Below the pieces are notes generated by a model. The model worked only from the letters and a program-made list of their open reading frames with translations. It had not been told where the DNA came from and did not search any database. Below, one piece after another: positions 45,072 through 56,672 of a DNA stretch of 64,000 nt (position 1 is the first letter of the stretch; every line of letters begins with the position of its first letter). The stretch covers positions 3,658,001 to 3,722,000 of the forward strand of contig JAULSN010000001.1 of assembly GCA_033439765.1 (NCBI GenBank), read 5' to 3'. This stretch comes from Lasiosphaeria ovina (taxonomy: Eukaryota > Ascomycota > Sordariomycetes > Sordariales > Lasiosphaeriaceae). The translations under genes were made by a program, and so were the position numbers.

Positions 45072-46367
45072 TATTCCGCGATACTGGTTCTCACCCACCA
45101 CCACCGCGATGTATCTAACGGTTGACAGATAACGAAGGACAACTCGGAGGGAGTATGGTACGATGGCACACGATTCGGCATGAATAACCCGAATTCTGCC
45201 GGACAAGCCGGGCCCTAGCCCACTCTTTCCGACTTCGGTTCCCAAGGGATACGACGAGGTAACGAAAACAGCCAAATCGAGACGGTCCCGGCGTGGCAGA
45301 ACTGTCAGGCAGAGTTCTGAGTAGTTCCGAAAGTGCCGTGCAGCTCAGCTCAACGCAGCATGCAAGTTCTCGGTTTGGCTCTCTCTGGTGATTTGTAGCG
45401 CCCGATACTTATTAGTAGTCTAGATAATGGTCCCCCGGGGCGGAGAACTAGGGGCGGATGCACAATACAATACAAGAGATGGGATGAAATATCTCCGGAC
45501 CAATGAAGCTCCTAATCGTTTGAGAGCTGTCCCGTTACGGCGGGGATGGAACCCTGGAATGGCGCCTGGGCACCGAGTATCCGCACATACAGGGTATACG
45601 GGGTATCGGCCGCGGCTCCCCCACCTTCCGCACCTGCAGCAGCTGAGCTGAGGCCATCCCCAACTCAACCCCCGAAGTCGTTGAGGTTGTCCAACGTCCT
45701 CCCACCTAGTACTAGCGTGCCGAGTACCTACGCATTGCACATATTTCTTTACCAATTTCTCTATCCGCCGTTGCTCGGTTCCGGGCGGCCTTGCAGAACG
45801 TCCGGGAAGACACAGATCGGACTTCGCACGCCCAGTGGGCATCTGGCTGCGGCGATCTCATGCAACCAAGGAGGGCGGCGTTCTGGTTCTGCACATCGAA
45901 GCACGCTCAGCCCCGCTCTGTCTTCGTGTTCAACGCGGGTGGTACGGGGTAGCCTTGCTTCCGTCGAGTTGACTACCTAATACAGGCTGGTCTAGGCCGG
46001 GTTAGCAGCATGTTATATCTCCAGCGGCACACAATCATGGCACATGTATCCCCGTGTGAAAGCTGGGGAAGGCCAGGCGATAAAAGAGGCCGGCCCTCTT
46101 ACAAGGGACCGAGCGGACAGACGGACAGACAGAGGGAGATAATACAGCACTACCGTATTGGTTTCATGCTAGTACCTCGTCCTTGCTGGTTTGATCCTTT
46201 GACAGCCTAACTATCCCCCTTGCAGCTTCTGGCTTCGACCAGGGCAAGTCTTGTTATTAAATACTGCGATACAAGACAACCCGTTGTTCAAGATACCTCC
46301 CCGTCCTCACTAGAGGTTGTTATTGCTTTACTATTGCTGTTACTAGGTATCTTCGTTGGGTTTGTCC
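45072..46367. promoter_or_regulatory. Divergent intergenic region, SDR (-) / FAD monooxygenase-ADC (+)
   Basis: A 1.3 kb shared upstream region that would be the natural place for a common regulator of the two enzymes. I see no palindromic CGG-type Zn2Cys6 operator that I would defend. Confidence 0.4.
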
Positions 46368-48988
46368 ATGATGTTGAAGATTACTCCTGGGGATAGCGAT
46401 GCTCTTATTTCTGAAAGCGGCGTCCACAATCCCAGTACGAGGGGCTTGGGTCACTTGGGTAGCGGCCACTCTACGCCCTTGAACATTGTGATTATTGGGG
46501 CGGGCATTGGCGGACTCACGGCCGCCATCGGACTACGGCGGAACGGCCATAACGTCCAGGTCTGTGACTTTGCCTCTGCTAATTATCCGCTACTATCCAT
46601 ATCCCATTCAGGACTTCCCCACCATCTTCACGAGATACCATTTTTCTGACACTTGGGGCAATTGCCTAGATCTTTGAGCAATCTCGTCTAGCCGGTGAAC
46701 TCGGTGCCGCTGTTCACTTGGCGCCAAATGCCAACGGTATCCTGCGAAGATGGGGCATCTTGGGCGAGACTTTCGGGGCGATCACGATGGATGGCCTTGT
46801 AGAGCGGGCCAGCGATGGGCGGGTCATTAAGAACTTAGATCTGACCGTCCCGAACGCACGTTGGCAACACCCGTGGCACCTCGTCCATCGAGCTAGCCTG
46901 CAAGAGAAACTCAAGTGGGTTGCCACATCTAGCGGGGAAGGCACGCCGGTGAGACTGGTCACATCGCAGAAAGCCGTCAATGTCGACCCCGAACAAGGGG
47001 TCCTGATTCTCGAAAATGGCACGACAGTGGCAGGTGATGTTGTCATTGGGGCCGATGGTATTTATGTATTGCCTACAGGCCTCATATGCCGAACCCCGAG
47101 AATGCGTTAGCTGACATCCAAGGGATATTAGTCAACTGCAAGGAAGAATATCAGAGACGCCAAAGTGTTTGGCTCGGGCAAGGCGGCATTTCGCTTCCTC
47201 ATTCCGAGGGAGGTGGCTGAGGCGGATACAATGACCGAGCCGCTGGTCAAGTCGAAGAATACTCTTGTCATGTGGTTTGGCGATGACCGTCGTGTTGTCA
47301 TGTACCCCTGCAACGATAACCTCCTGCTCAATTTCGTATGCATACATCCCGACACCGAGTCTCAAACTAGACGTGATGATGGTAAAGTTGCCCTGTTCCG
47401 AAGATATGACTACTTTACTTAACTTTGGATTTGCTGACGCCAAAGCTTGGACAGGGTGGAACAAACAAGCATCTCTTGAACAAGTGCTGAAGGTGTACCG
47501 AGACTTTGATCCAGCCCTCAAGGCCCTCATGAGTAAGGTCGACCCGTCAACAATCAAGGTATGGCAGTTATTAGACATGGAAAAAATGCCTACGTGGTCT
47601 GCGGGCAAGCTCGTGCTCCTTGGGGATGCGGCACATCCATTTACGCCACGTAAGAGCCGGCTTGCTTTTTTCTCCCCTCAACCATTCATTGTACGTCTAC
47701 TGACAGTCACTAAATTAACAAGACCAGGGCCAAGGCTGTGGCCAAGCAATAGAGGATGCGGCTGCCCTCGCGGTCGTACTTCCCAGGGAGACGGCCAGCG
47801 AAGAGCTCCCCGAACGTCTCAAGCTATACGAGCAAATCCGATCGGAGCGGGCACATGCCATACAGCAGTATTCACGACTGGCGGGCCAAGACTGGCAAAA
47901 CGGCCAGCCAGCTGTCGATAGTAAGATGCCCCCACTTGCAGTGAAAGCTGCGGCCTTTGAAAGGCGCTGACCGCTCACAAGTGATGGCGTATACAAACTT
48001 TAACTTTGGGCATGATGAAATCGACCACGCCCGGAACATTTTCAAGCGATGGATGTGGGCGAAGAACCCGGGGGCGCACCGACGGGTGCCGGTTGCCTTT
48101 GGTCCCTTTTCCGCGACAACGCCCCGGCCGGCAAACGAGCATGGCCAAGGGGGGCCCGCAACGACGGCAACCATTACGTTCAAGACGTCGCGCACATTTC
48201 TCGAGACTTTGTTTCCGACGGCGCAATTCCGGTTCAGGGATGCCGACACAGTTGCCACGGCCAGCTTCTCGATTACGAGCTTTCCGCACGTCACGCAGCT
48301 CGACGGCAGCGAGGGCAACGGCCACGCCCGGCTGGGACTGTATATGCACGGAGTTCAATACGCCAAGAACGACGGCACGGCTGTTGACGGCATCTACTTG
48401 GCCGTGCTCCTTGAGTCATGGCCCGACTCGGCCGTGGCCAGCCATGAAAGGCCGAAGTTTCCCACGGCATGTTGCGATATTAGAGTGACTCGCCCCTCCG
48501 CCATCACCAGCGGGGGCTCAGGTGATTCCGGCTACCGTGCCACGGCGGGCTGGCACGGCGCTACGTTTGCCGAGTTTGTGCTGCCAAACCTTGTCAAAGC
48601 AAGTGGCTACGACGGCGGCGACACGAGAAGGAAGGAGCAGGGCGGGGTTGGCCGTGGCCTGGACAAGGGAAGCGTTCTCGCATACCGTTATGTCCCGCCG
48701 GCGGGGGGAGAGCCGGAGCAATCGGAGGCAGGCCATGCCTGTGTTTTGACACACATGGAGCGGGAAGAGGAGGGGCATGTGCTGGCGAACCCGACAACGA
48801 TGGCAGCTGAGGCCGAAAAGGTAAAAGTCAGCATTAATGCCCTCGACTGGGAGACGCTCCCGACGCTCCACCACATCGCAGCAACACTGGCGGAGATACC
48901 CATCTATGATATTTTGGAAGCCAAGGTTGTTGAGGGGGAAGGGGGGCTCGGTGGTCTGGACACGGCGTCGTGCAGGCGGATCGAGTAA
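46368..48988 (+). CDS. FAD monooxygenase (salicylate hydroxylase-like) fused to acetoacetate decarboxylase-like domain
   Basis: Six exons: 46368-46559, 46670-47065, 47132-47381, 47455-47649, 47723-47920, 47982-48988; 745 aa with consistent phases. Domain 1 (about 36-410) is a group A flavoprotein hydroxylase: nucleotide-binding IVIIGAGIGGLTAAIGLRRN (GAGIGG at 44-49), DG motif VIGADGIYS spanning intron 2, and the FAD-ribityl motif KLVLLGDAAHPFTP/HQGQGC spanning intron 4. Domain 2 (about 411-730) starts YTNFNFGHDEIDHARNIFKR and includes ITFKTSRTFLETLFPTAQF, ARLGLYMHGVQYAKNDGTAV and GYRATAGWHGATFAEFVLP. I recognise this as the acetoacetate decarboxylase-like module attached to such monooxygenases in some ascomycetes. 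A hydroxylation plus decarboxylation or hydrolysis role is inference; the substrate is unknown. Confidence 0.9.
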
Positions 48989-50553
48989 GGTATAGGCACC
49001 TACCTATCTACCTGGTAGCTATTTGAGGTCGGTAGGTAAGGTAGTAATAGTGAGAGGAGGTCGGCTCTGGATGGACAGGCAGTCTTCGTTGATGGAATTG
49101 AAAAAAAGGACTATCCCGTACGATAATTACACTGGTAATTTATTTTGACCTCTTCCATCTGTTCACCAGGTACCTACCTATTCATGGATGCATTTAATTT
49201 AGTCTGATATCTTTTTTCGGGAACGGTCAACGAGGCCGACACGTGGGTATCGGTAATCGGCCCTACCCCCACAATCGTCCCCGGTTCTGTCGTACAGGGG
49301 GGGCAGCCGAGTCTCGGGGCCGGTGTGGGGAGCAACGGAGTGGCTGGGACGGGACATGGAAGACAGGAAAGGAAACAAAAGGACCTGGACGCGGCCCCGG
49401 ACCACCTTGAGTAATAGTTTTGCCCCTTTCCATCGGCTACTCCGCGCCGTCGTCGACACAGTTTGAGCGGTTTGCATGTGCAAGGCAAGTTGTCAGGTAG
49501 ATATTTCCTTGGGAAATTGGAATGGCATTCCTCGCAATTACGGTATTTAACATGTTCGCTCGAAGACTCCCGTCTGATCTGATCCAATATGCTCCCTACC
49601 TAATATTACCTAGCTCTAAATGGGACGCGACTTTTCAATTGGCATCAGAGGTGAGCTTAAGAGCACAAAGCATCGAGGAGAGAGTAACAAATATGGCTTT
49701 GCAAATACCATTGAGAGAATCTCGGTCGCCTAACTTCGAGACCGTGTTACAAGCCTGTATCGGCCCCGCCATCCGGGCCAACACAGGTTGCACCATGATA
49801 ACACGATAAGATGGCCCATACCTGAAGGGCGGGGCCCCATGCAAGATAAGTTCTTAGCGGCGGATCAAGGCAGCGCGCTTCTCAGGGGCGCGCTGCAACT
49901 GGACCGGCGTACTGTATTGCACGGCCGCTTGCCACTGAGGCCGACTGTTGGAACCGACCATTCCGTGAGCAGCCTTGCCTTAGGTTCTACTCCCGAGGTA
50001 AGTACAGCCAATGCCTAGTTTAGCATTCTCACCGTTTGTTTCGAGGCCGAGTTCAACCTTTTTTTTTTTTTTTCCCTTCCCGTCTCTTTTAGTTTGGTGT
50101 GCGAGTTTCCGTCTATTTGCTCCATAACCCGACACAGACGACGACGTTTCAGCCGGGGAATGACAGCGAGTTGACAACACGCGACCGACACCGTGCTTGA
50201 GATACTCGACAACCTGGACTTGCACTGCATTTCCCTATCGGTTGCCCTTCTTTTTCCTTGCAAACACCTGCCTGGCAAGGGGGCCAGAGCCAGACTGGTT
50301 GCGCAAGACTTGTCGGCCCAGCACCGCAAATCCATCCAAGTCCTAGACGGTCCGTCCTGTGGGGGTTTAGGTAGCATCGTTCGTTCCCCTGGCTTGGACC
50401 CTGAGTTCTGGGCCTGGGCTGCACGGAGCGGAGCTTCTCAGCCGAGCAATCATCTCGTGCGGCGACACGCGACCTCGTCCCAATCTCTAGATCACAACGT
50501 CGAGCGACCCGCGAACCCTCGATTCAGCTCCGCGTTCCCGCAGATGCGCAGCC
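48989..50553. other. Intergenic and promoter of the FYVE-RING gene
   Basis: Repeated TACCTACC-type words at 48997-49040 and 49168-49182, an A/T tract at 50060-50074 (T13-15); no gene supported. Confidence 0.45.
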
Positions 50554-52628
50554 ATGGCGACACATGACGGTGGAGGCCAGGCGTCTGTCCAGGAACCCAT
50601 CGAGCTGAGCAGCGACTCCGAGTCTGGCAGCTCCTACGCAGGCAGCAGCATCGACAACCACCCCAACCACCAACGCGCAATCTGCTCCTGGCGAACATCG
50701 CGTTTCCACCAAGGCGAGTGCACACGCTTCTTCGACTGTCCCTCCCACACTATAGAGCGGGTTGTGTCGGGTGGCGAGGACGAGAGCGATGGTGGCGAGG
50801 ACGGCGACGTGAGCATGGACGAGGATGATCACCGACATCAAAACCAACACCAAGGCGACGTTGAAATGCCCGACGACGGCCTCCGTCCCGAGCCCGGCGC
50901 CGTATCCCCGCTGAGCCAAGATGACGGCCGACAGGGACCTTCCTCGCTTTCGCCAACTCCTCCCCCGCCCCGCTTGCCAGCGCTCGACTATGCGGGAGGC
51001 GGGCCCGCTGCACACACATCACGGGCTCACGATGCGAGGGAACGCCAAGAACGAGCAGAGGGGAGCGCGGAAAACCCCATCATCTTGGGTGATGGCTCTC
51101 CTGTGCGGGATCAGAGTCAAGGGCCGATTGGCAATGGCTATGATGACGCCGGGCCGCTACCAGCTGATTCCGGTGCGAGGCTGCCAAGTCCCGAAGACGC
51201 TCTAGGGACGCGGCTGCGGCCTGTTCTGCTCGACGATTCCCCGCCTCACAGTCCCTCGAGAAGCCAGACGCAAGCGCAAGCCCCTCTTCCGCCTTCTCCT
51301 CCGCCTCCTCCTCCGCCGCCGCCACCACCACATCATCCTGCCCCAGCCGACTCGAGAAGCCCTTCCGAGTTTGTGGTCCCTCGCTGGCAGCCAGACGCCG
51401 AAGTGACATATTGCCCGATATGTCGCACGCAGTTCAGCATCTTTGTTAGGAAACATCACTGCAGGTAAGCGTCTATAAAGCCGGAGAGTGTCTTGCTCGA
51501 GACGATGTACTCACTCATTATCACAGAAAATGCGGCCGCGTAGTCTGCAACTCTTGCTCGCCGCATCGCATTACGATCCCTTACCAGTATATCGTGCAGC
51601 CGCCTGGAGCGCCTCGGGTGCTGGCCCAGAGATACCCGGCCGCCATATTGGGCAGCGGAGGCGTCTACCCGGACTTTGGTGTTCTCGGGGGTGGTGAGAG
51701 GGTCAGGCTGTGCAATCCTTGCGTGCCAGACCCAAACATTGCGCCGCCCCAGACACAGACCCAAGGAAGCCATTCCAGATCGCACAGCACCCTCGTGCAG
51801 CCGTTTCCCAACGATGGGAACCAAGCGCCGAGTAGCTGGGGCTCATATTTCACCGGTGCGCCTGCAAACGACCCCCAAGCTAGAAGCCGGAGTGTCACAA
51901 TGGTGCGTTCTCTTCTCTGTGTGCTATTTAGTGCCTTTCCTTTCTTACATGATCTTCAGCATGCCGGTGGTCAGTCCTCATCACGGCCACCCAACGTTCC
52001 CTATCCTCAGAATACGGAGAACCAAATCCTCTCGGGCACTCCGCCCCCGGCATATTTCCGGACTCCCTCAGCCACACCGCATCGCCCGCCTTACCCTAGC
52101 ATACCCGCACGATTCCGGTCCATGGTGGATGTTGGCGAAAGGTCAGAAGCCGGGCCATCCTCGGGCGTCAATCGCCGCCTGCCGCCTCTCCCGGCCCCGC
52201 CGCCCCAAATCCCCGAGGAAGACGAGTGCCCCGTGTGTCACCGCGAGCTTCCGCCGCGCACCCTCCCCAACTTTGAGACCCTGCGCGAGTCGCACATTAG
52301 TATCTGCATCACGGCGCACAGCTCGTATAATGGGGGCGTCCCCGCCTCGACCAGCGCCGGCGCCGGGGATGCAGGAAGCGCAGGCAGCGGCGGCCCGCCC
52401 CTGCCGCCCATGCCCCCCCGCCGCACCGGCATGTTCCCGTACACGGCCACCGAGAAGGACTGCGTCGACTCGGCCGAGTGCACCATCTGCCTCGAGGAGT
52501 TCGAGGTCGGCGTCCCCATGGCCCGCCTCGAGTGCCTCTGCCGCTTCCATAGGATGTGCATCAGCGCCTGGTGGCAGCGCCATCCCGGGAGGTGTCCGAT
52601 GCATCAGCACGACGGTTTTGGATATTGA
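50554..52628 (+). CDS. FYVE and RING finger protein (Pib1-like E3 ligase candidate)
   Basis: Exons 50554-51464, 51527-51902, 51960-52628; 651 aa. After an acidic, Pro-rich disordered N-terminus (nine consecutive Pro near residue 255) comes a FYVE-type finger at about residues 278-370. It carries WQPD (the WxxD element), CPICRTQFSIFVRKHHCRKC with the basic RKHHCRKCG motif, VVCNSCSPHRI and RVRLCNPC. The C-terminus holds a RING-like finger (about 600-645): AECTICLEEFEVGVP, LECLCRFHRMCISAWW, GRCPMHQ. A further pair, CPVCHRELPP, lies between them. FYVE binds phosphatidylinositol-3-phosphate on endosomes and RING recruits E2 enzymes (family knowledge), as in yeast Pib1, though this protein is about twice as long. 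Intron 2 (51903-51959, 57 nt) is in frame and stop-free, so its removal is likely but not certain. Confidence 0.88.
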
Positions 52629-53607
52629 AGTCGCAAACCGGCCGGGGGAGGGTTATAATATTATTACTATGGCGGGACGGGCGGGCTAGATAGGCTTTTC
52701 AGTCGGGGTTATTTTTCTCTCATCTTTTGGGAAGTTAGTAGTCTTATTTCCTTTTCTTTTTCTGTTACTCAGTTTCATCTCGTGTCATGTCATGTTTGGT
52801 GACTATGCCGGGCCAGGCCAGGCTGTTGCTACCGTTTCAACACCCCTCTGTTGCGCGTGCATGGATATTGGGGACCTCTAGGCGGAGGGAGGAGACAAGT
52901 GGAGTTGTGGTCGAATTCCTTTTTTTTTTGCCCTGTCGGTCGCGTCTTCTCTTGTCAGCTACCTTACCTACTCAGCCGGTCTGTTTACTTTTTGTCGGGC
53001 CGCATCACTGTTTGGAGTTTTTCTTTTCCCCCATGAATCATTCTTTTTTTCTCGCTTTATTATAACCGGCCGAGCTGAGTGGCTTGCACTATGAGCTAGG
53101 CCGGGGGATGGATGGACGGGTGGACGGACGGAAGCATGATTCGAGAGATACCATCATCATCATCATCATCATCATCATCATTATCATTATCATCATCATC
53201 ATCATAATATCGTAGTAGTATATCGTACATCGTATATCGTATACAAATACAAGCCGCTTCACACTATAGAATGTGGGAATGTTTGAAGGCATTGTATTGT
53301 ATTGTATTGTAATTCCCCATTCACCAACGATGCTACAACCCCGTATTTCATCCCATTCCCCGGTGAAGTCGTGAGACTTGATGCAATCCCTATTAGTCAG
53401 TACCGTACCCTATGTATGAATGAAGATCTCCTGCCACTGACGATGATACTTAAACCACTGACTGCAAAACGCCTTCCTCTTTCTGACTCCCCCTGCCCCC
53501 AGCGAGCGCAGAAACAAACATCTTCCTTCATTGCCCGGCCGTTCCGTTTCGTTCCGTCCACCCCCCAAAAACGTGAAAGCAGAAAACACAGAGTTGTCTG
53601 TCGGTAA
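52629..53607. other. Convergent 3' spacer with ATC microsatellite
   Basis: Between the FYVE-RING stop and the cytidine deaminase stop; includes the (ATC)n tract at 53150-53205 and a short TATTG repeat near 53290. No gene seen. Confidence 0.5.
53150..53205. repeat. (ATC)n microsatellite
   Basis: About 18 ATC units with two ATT interruptions, read directly. Confidence 0.95.
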
Positions 53608-54438
53608 TTAGGCCTGGGACTGCACACCCAGAGCCTCAGGGCCAAAGGAGAGCGGGAGGAGCTGTGGAAGGGGGGGGGGGGAAAGGCAGGGCGGGGTTCG
53701 TCGGTTAGCAAATGTGTCTTTGTTTTGAAGTAATGGACGGGAAGGGGGAGGTGGGGGATATGTATGCACACCTCCTCGAGACGCATCACGGAAAAGTTGC
53801 TGTCGCCGTCAAACATGATGATGGGCGTTTCTAGGTCGCAGAACTCGCGGATGCTATGAGCGGGTCAACACGAGTAGGGGGGATTGGTTAATGTATCGTT
53901 TCTACTGTTTCAACGTATTTGGTTTTGGGTCTTTCTTTCACAACAAATCGAAATTCTCCCCCCTGTCTTTGGCTTGGCCACTGGTCCCGTACGTTTGCTC
54001 GAGAAACAAACCACCAGCCTGGCCCAGCAGGCAACATGATATGACCAGGGGAGATGACAGACAGAAAAGAACTCACCACTGCCGACACATGCCGCAGGGG
54101 CTCGCGGGGGGCGAGATGTCGGTGGCAACGGCGATGGCCCTGAAGCCGCGGTGCCCGTCGGTGATGGCCTTGCCGAAGGCGACGCGCTCGGCGCACGTGG
54201 TGACGGGGTAGCTGGCGTTCTCGACGTTGGCGCCACTGACAAAAACGCCGCCGCGCGTCAGCAGCACGGCGCCGACGCGGAACTTGCTGTACGGGCAGTA
54301 CGCCGTCGCCTTAGCCGCCGTCACGCGCGCCAGCAGCTCGCCGAATTCGCCCTCGCTGATCCCGTACGTCTGGCACGTCTCGCGCACGTGCTCCGGGTTA
54401 GAGCTCGAGAGCATGGCGGGCGCCGCGGCGGGGGCCAT
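53608..54438 (-). CDS. Cytidine deaminase
   Basis: Zinc hydrolase converting (deoxy)cytidine to uridine in pyrimidine salvage. Exons 54077-54438, 53772-53853 and 53608-53661 give 165 aa, normal for the homotetrameric class. Motifs: AYCPYSKFRVGAVL near residue 47, GANVENASYPVTTCAERVAF containing the catalytic His/Cys-Ala-Glu element (here TCAE), and SPCGMCRQ with the two zinc cysteines. The splice then gives CIREFCDLETPIIMF and a last exon LLPLSFGPEALG. At the junction the codon after CRQ is completed as Cys; I recall an aromatic or aliphatic residue (CRQF/CRQV) here in relatives. Intron 2 contains a poly-C tract of 12 close to its acceptor. Confidence 0.93.
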
Positions 54439-55153
54439 GATGTGTATGTAGGTAGGGTGATCAGATTACAGTATGCACTGGCCACGATGCTGTGGTAGTG
54501 TAGGGATTCGAGCGGGAATGGATCAGTGGGTTGGTAGTGAGGAGTCGGTTTGTTATATGTGAGACCCGGATATTAAAAGGGAGAGTAAAGAGAGGTAGAG
54601 AGAGTAGACAAACTCGCCTCCCTAGCAAACTTAAGAGAGACTGCAATTGAGCTACTGTTTTGCTTTTAAATAAGTCACGAAATTGAATGGAGCACGAGAC
54701 AGAAGAAGCCAATGCAAACAAACAAGACTTGGACAGAGACGCGGGAGGATGTGCAATGCAATGAGCGAGGCGAGGTCAGACACCGGACGCCGCCTCACTC
54801 CTCGAAAAACGGCGTCCCTGTTGGTGGTAATAAGCTAGGGGGGTGGATGTCTGTCTCACTGTGTAATCCATATCCGCACTCCTCTGGTATTTACATAAAC
54901 TGACAAAGAGAGCTAGCTTGGGTCGGAACTACCCCGCCACCCCGCCATGCCCCTGCTGCTGCTGCTGCTGCTGCGTTATCTTATCAGACACTACCAGGCT
55001 TGACAGGCTACATGTACATGTATGTACAGTACTAAGTAGCAGTGGTGCATGGATGGGCCGTCGATATCCGTTATCCGGCGCTGCTCTTGTCCGTAACCAA
55101 CCCTGTCCCTCCGTTCCCCACAGCCAAACAAGGCACCTGCTCTTTCCAGCTCA
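54439..55153. other. Cytidine deaminase promoter / SDR 3' flank
   Basis: Contains a short CTG run near 54954-54972 and TACATGTACATGTATGTACAGTAC-type palindromic words around 55011-55032. No gene supported. Confidence 0.5.
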
Positions 55154-56672
55154 TCAGATCGGGATGGTCATGGGATTCATTATCCTGTGTAGGCCGCCGG
55201 GCCGGGGTCAGCTTCTGTCTACGTAATTGGTTCTTTTCTGGAAGGAAAAAGGACTAACGATGCGCCGCCGTCCACGACCAGGTTCGCGCCCGTCACGTAC
55301 GACGAGAAGCCGCTGGCCAGGAACCCGGCAACCCTCGCAACCTCTTGCGGCCGCCCTGCTCGCTCCAGGCCAATTGTCTTTTCTTGCGCCTGTGACCCGC
55401 CGGGTGTTGTTAGCCCACATATAACCACTGGATACCTCCTGATTTTCCGGGGAGAGGGGGGGGGGAGACTTCCGTGGTTGAAACATACCTCTTTCTCCTG
55501 AAGACTCGCTGGCGGGAACTGCGACGCCATCCCCCGTGTGTCCATCTAACAATTGGCATATCCCCCCATAGTCAGCTACCGAGCTCTTTCATCTCCTTTT
55601 TTGGGTGCCGGTCCGTCCGTGTTTAGCTAGGATAGGTAAGTACTTACGCCGTGCAGGTCGACGCCGACGTCGATCTGGCCGGGCGAGATGCAGTTGATGC
55701 GGACATTGGAGCCCTTGAGCACGGCTACGCCGGCGCGCACCACGCCGAGCGCCGCGTGCGCCGCCATGGTAAAGGCCGGTCCCCAGCACCCGCCGTAAGT
55801 CGACGCCACGCTGCTAATCACAATAATGCTGCCGTACTTTTGCATCTTGGGCGCCGCGTTGGGATACGGCGGCAGCGGCGGCAGCTGCAGCTCGGCTGTG
55901 TCTTCTGGCCGGGCCGACGATGGCGACACGATGCGCATCTCCTTGGCCATGGCGGCCGGCGCGTGCTTAAGCGCAAAGAAGGGCGCCACCGAGTGCGCCT
56001 CGAAGCATTTGTGCAGGTCGTCGGCCGTCGTCTCGTGGATCGACGGCGGGCCCAGCAGGCCCGACGAGCACACCCACACGTCGAGCCGCCCGAAGGCGTT
56101 GAGGACCTCGTCGATCAGCAGCAGCGTCTCGTCCTCCTTGGCCACGTTGAACGGGTACGGGATGATCTTGGTGTTGGGCGCCGTCCGCGCTACGCTCTCC
56201 ACCAGGTCCTTGTATGTGCTGCCGGCCGTTGTCGCGGCCCGATCGCAGGCTTTCCGGGGGGGGGGGGGTATTGGTTAGTCTTGGGGTGGCGCATACATAC
56301 TCGGGCAACAGAGGTTCGGGCTGCAACAACACGCACCGTAGATGGAGGCTGCTCCGTGGGCTGTTGTACCTCCGTGCGGCGTGCGTCAGCGAAAGTCGGA
56401 CTGGCTCGCCTGTTCCACCGGAAAGCACGTAGAGGGACATATGCTCCGTGTCGGGAGACGCTCACTCACCCGCTAGCTCTTCAATGATGGCCTGGCCGAC
56501 GGGCATCGAAGCCCCGGTGACAACACACACGAAGCCGTACTATGCGCGCACATTTGGCCAGTGTAAGTGGTTGGCTCGTTGATGCGCGCGGCTCGGCGTC
56601 ACAAGCGGACTACGGAGTGCTAACCAGCTTGCCATCCTGGCGATACGGACTGAAATCAACAGTCGTGTCCAT
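55154..56672 (-). CDS. Short-chain dehydrogenase/reductase, seven exons
   Basis: Exons 56625-56672, 56470-56539, 56337-56360, 55648-56249, 55489-55545, 55259-55389, 55154-55184; 320 aa, phases consistent throughout. Motifs: cofactor loop VCVVTGASMPVGQAIIEELA (TGxxxxxG variant), the AHGAASIY segment on a 24-nt exon, ACDRAA after the second strand, FGRLDVWVCSSGLLGP (where NAG is usual), IIVISSVASTYGG, a TMAAHAALG segment at the active-site position, and VRINCISPG with a C-terminal SYVTGANLVVDGGASIMNPM. The Tyr-x-x-x-Lys catalytic motif is not obvious: the expected position reads FTMAAHAA, so activity may be altered. Two of six introns use GTTAG donors. Substrate unknown. Confidence 0.85.
56256..56268. 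repeat. Poly-G/C tract in SDR intron 3
   Basis: Thirteen G on the plus strand (poly-C in the transcript) ending about six bases from the intron's acceptor. Confidence 0.93.
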
